Origin: Deltaproteobacteria bacterium
Lineage (GTDB): Bacteria > Desulfobacterota > DSM-4660 > Desulfatiglandales > HGW-15
Assembly: GCA_020060215.1 (NCBI GenBank)
Contig: JAGVAP010000118.1
Span: 1-43,173, forward strand
Direction of reading: 5' to 3'
Length of the DNA: 43,173 nucleotides
Position 1 is the first letter of the stretch, and every line of letters starts with the position of its first letter. Position numbers and translations under genes: made by a program. The notes under the pieces were generated by a model, which was not told where the DNA came from, did no database searches, and saw nothing but the letters and a program-made list of their open reading frames with translations. Below are positions 42,861-43,173 of this stretch, piece after piece.

Positions 42861-43173
42861 TTAATTCTGCTGTACCTTGACTTTCTGGAGTGCCGACTCC
42901 AGATTGAACCGCGTTCCGGGTAGTTCAGGCTGAATTCGTAGCGCCTCCCGGTAGTGTACGATGGACTCCCGGACCCTCCCTTGTTTCACCAGCACATTCG
43001 CGAGATTGTTGTGGGCAGCCGCATAGTCGGGCTTCCATTTCAGCGCCTCAAGGAAATGGGTTTCGGCCTCACCGACTCTTCCTTCCCTTGCCAGGGCATT
43101 CCCCAGATTGTTGTGGGCGAGAATATTTCTTGAAGTCACACGCGTTGCATGCTCGTAGAGCGTGATGCTGTCT
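42861..43173 (-). CDS. TPR-tailed protein, probably a fourth tandem TMTC-like paralogue (partial)
   Basis: The open frame runs off the right edge of the window without a start; only the C-terminal ~103 residues are seen. It begins DSITLYEHATRVTSRNILAH and holds about three TPR units (NNLGNALAREGRVGEAETHF, NNLANVLVKQGRVRESIVHY), matching the place where SITLFSQALRVTPGN begins the TPRs of the gene at 39423. The GT-C part must lie outside. It ends 4 bases before the next paralogue, so the array has at least four members in one direction. Confidence 0.8.
   Translation of the reverse strand, partial: DSITLYEHATRVTSRNILAHNNLGNALAREGRVGEAETHFLEALKWKPDYAAAHNNLANVLVKQGRVRESIVHYREALRIQPELPGTRFNLESALQKVKVQQN

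Overview
The window looks like a piece of chromosome from a Deltaproteobacteria/Desulfobacterota-type bacterium. The reasons are a G+C-rich sequence, one unbroken S10-spc-alpha ribosomal superoperon with infA but no adk or map beside secY, cysteine-containing (zinc) forms of S14, L36 and S4, a PilR/sigma-54-type pilin locus, and many TPR-tailed GT-C membrane proteins. The lineage is inferred from gene content and not proven.

Region 1 (1-14.56 kb, all +): the 3' end of tuf, then rpsJ-rplC-rplD-rplW-rplB-rpsS-rplV-rpsC-rplP-rpmC-rpsQ-rplN-rplX-rplE-rpsZ-rpsH-rplF-rplR-rpsE-rpmD-rplO-secY-infA-rpmJ-rpsM-rpsK-rpsD-rpoA-rplQ. These make ribosomal proteins, the SecY translocon channel, IF-1 and the RNA polymerase alpha subunit. 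The operon ends at a 13-bp perfect hairpin with a T tract that also contains the Shine-Dalgarno of the next reading frame. An odd trait is that TTG starts are concentrated in small-subunit genes.

Region 2 (14.56-18 kb, +): pyrC (dihydroorotase) overlaps a pilR-like sigma-54 activator gene. A gap with two direct repeats and a sigma-54-type promoter follows, then pilA (type IV prepilin) and a hairpin terminator. No pilS or pilus assembly genes are present.

Region 3 (18.1-43.2 kb): a large envelope-glycosylation island. It has five complete and one partial TMTC/DUF1736-like GT-C proteins with TPR tails, one DUF2723-TPR protein, three YfhO-family GT-C proteins, a GT2 and a GT9 glycosyltransferase, and a tight seven-gene minus-strand operon (SDR, DegT aminotransferase, two SAM methyltransferases, DPM1-like GT2, two YfhO). 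The likely logic is that SDR, DegT and methyltransferases make or modify sugars, GT2 enzymes load them on a polyprenyl phosphate, and the multi-pass GT-C enzymes transfer them outside the inner membrane. The acceptor is unknown. PilA, which is rich in Ser/Thr and ends in Ser, is a candidate because of its position. Two convergent YfhO genes overlap by 210 bp in a way that suggests a recombination junction near 28,045.
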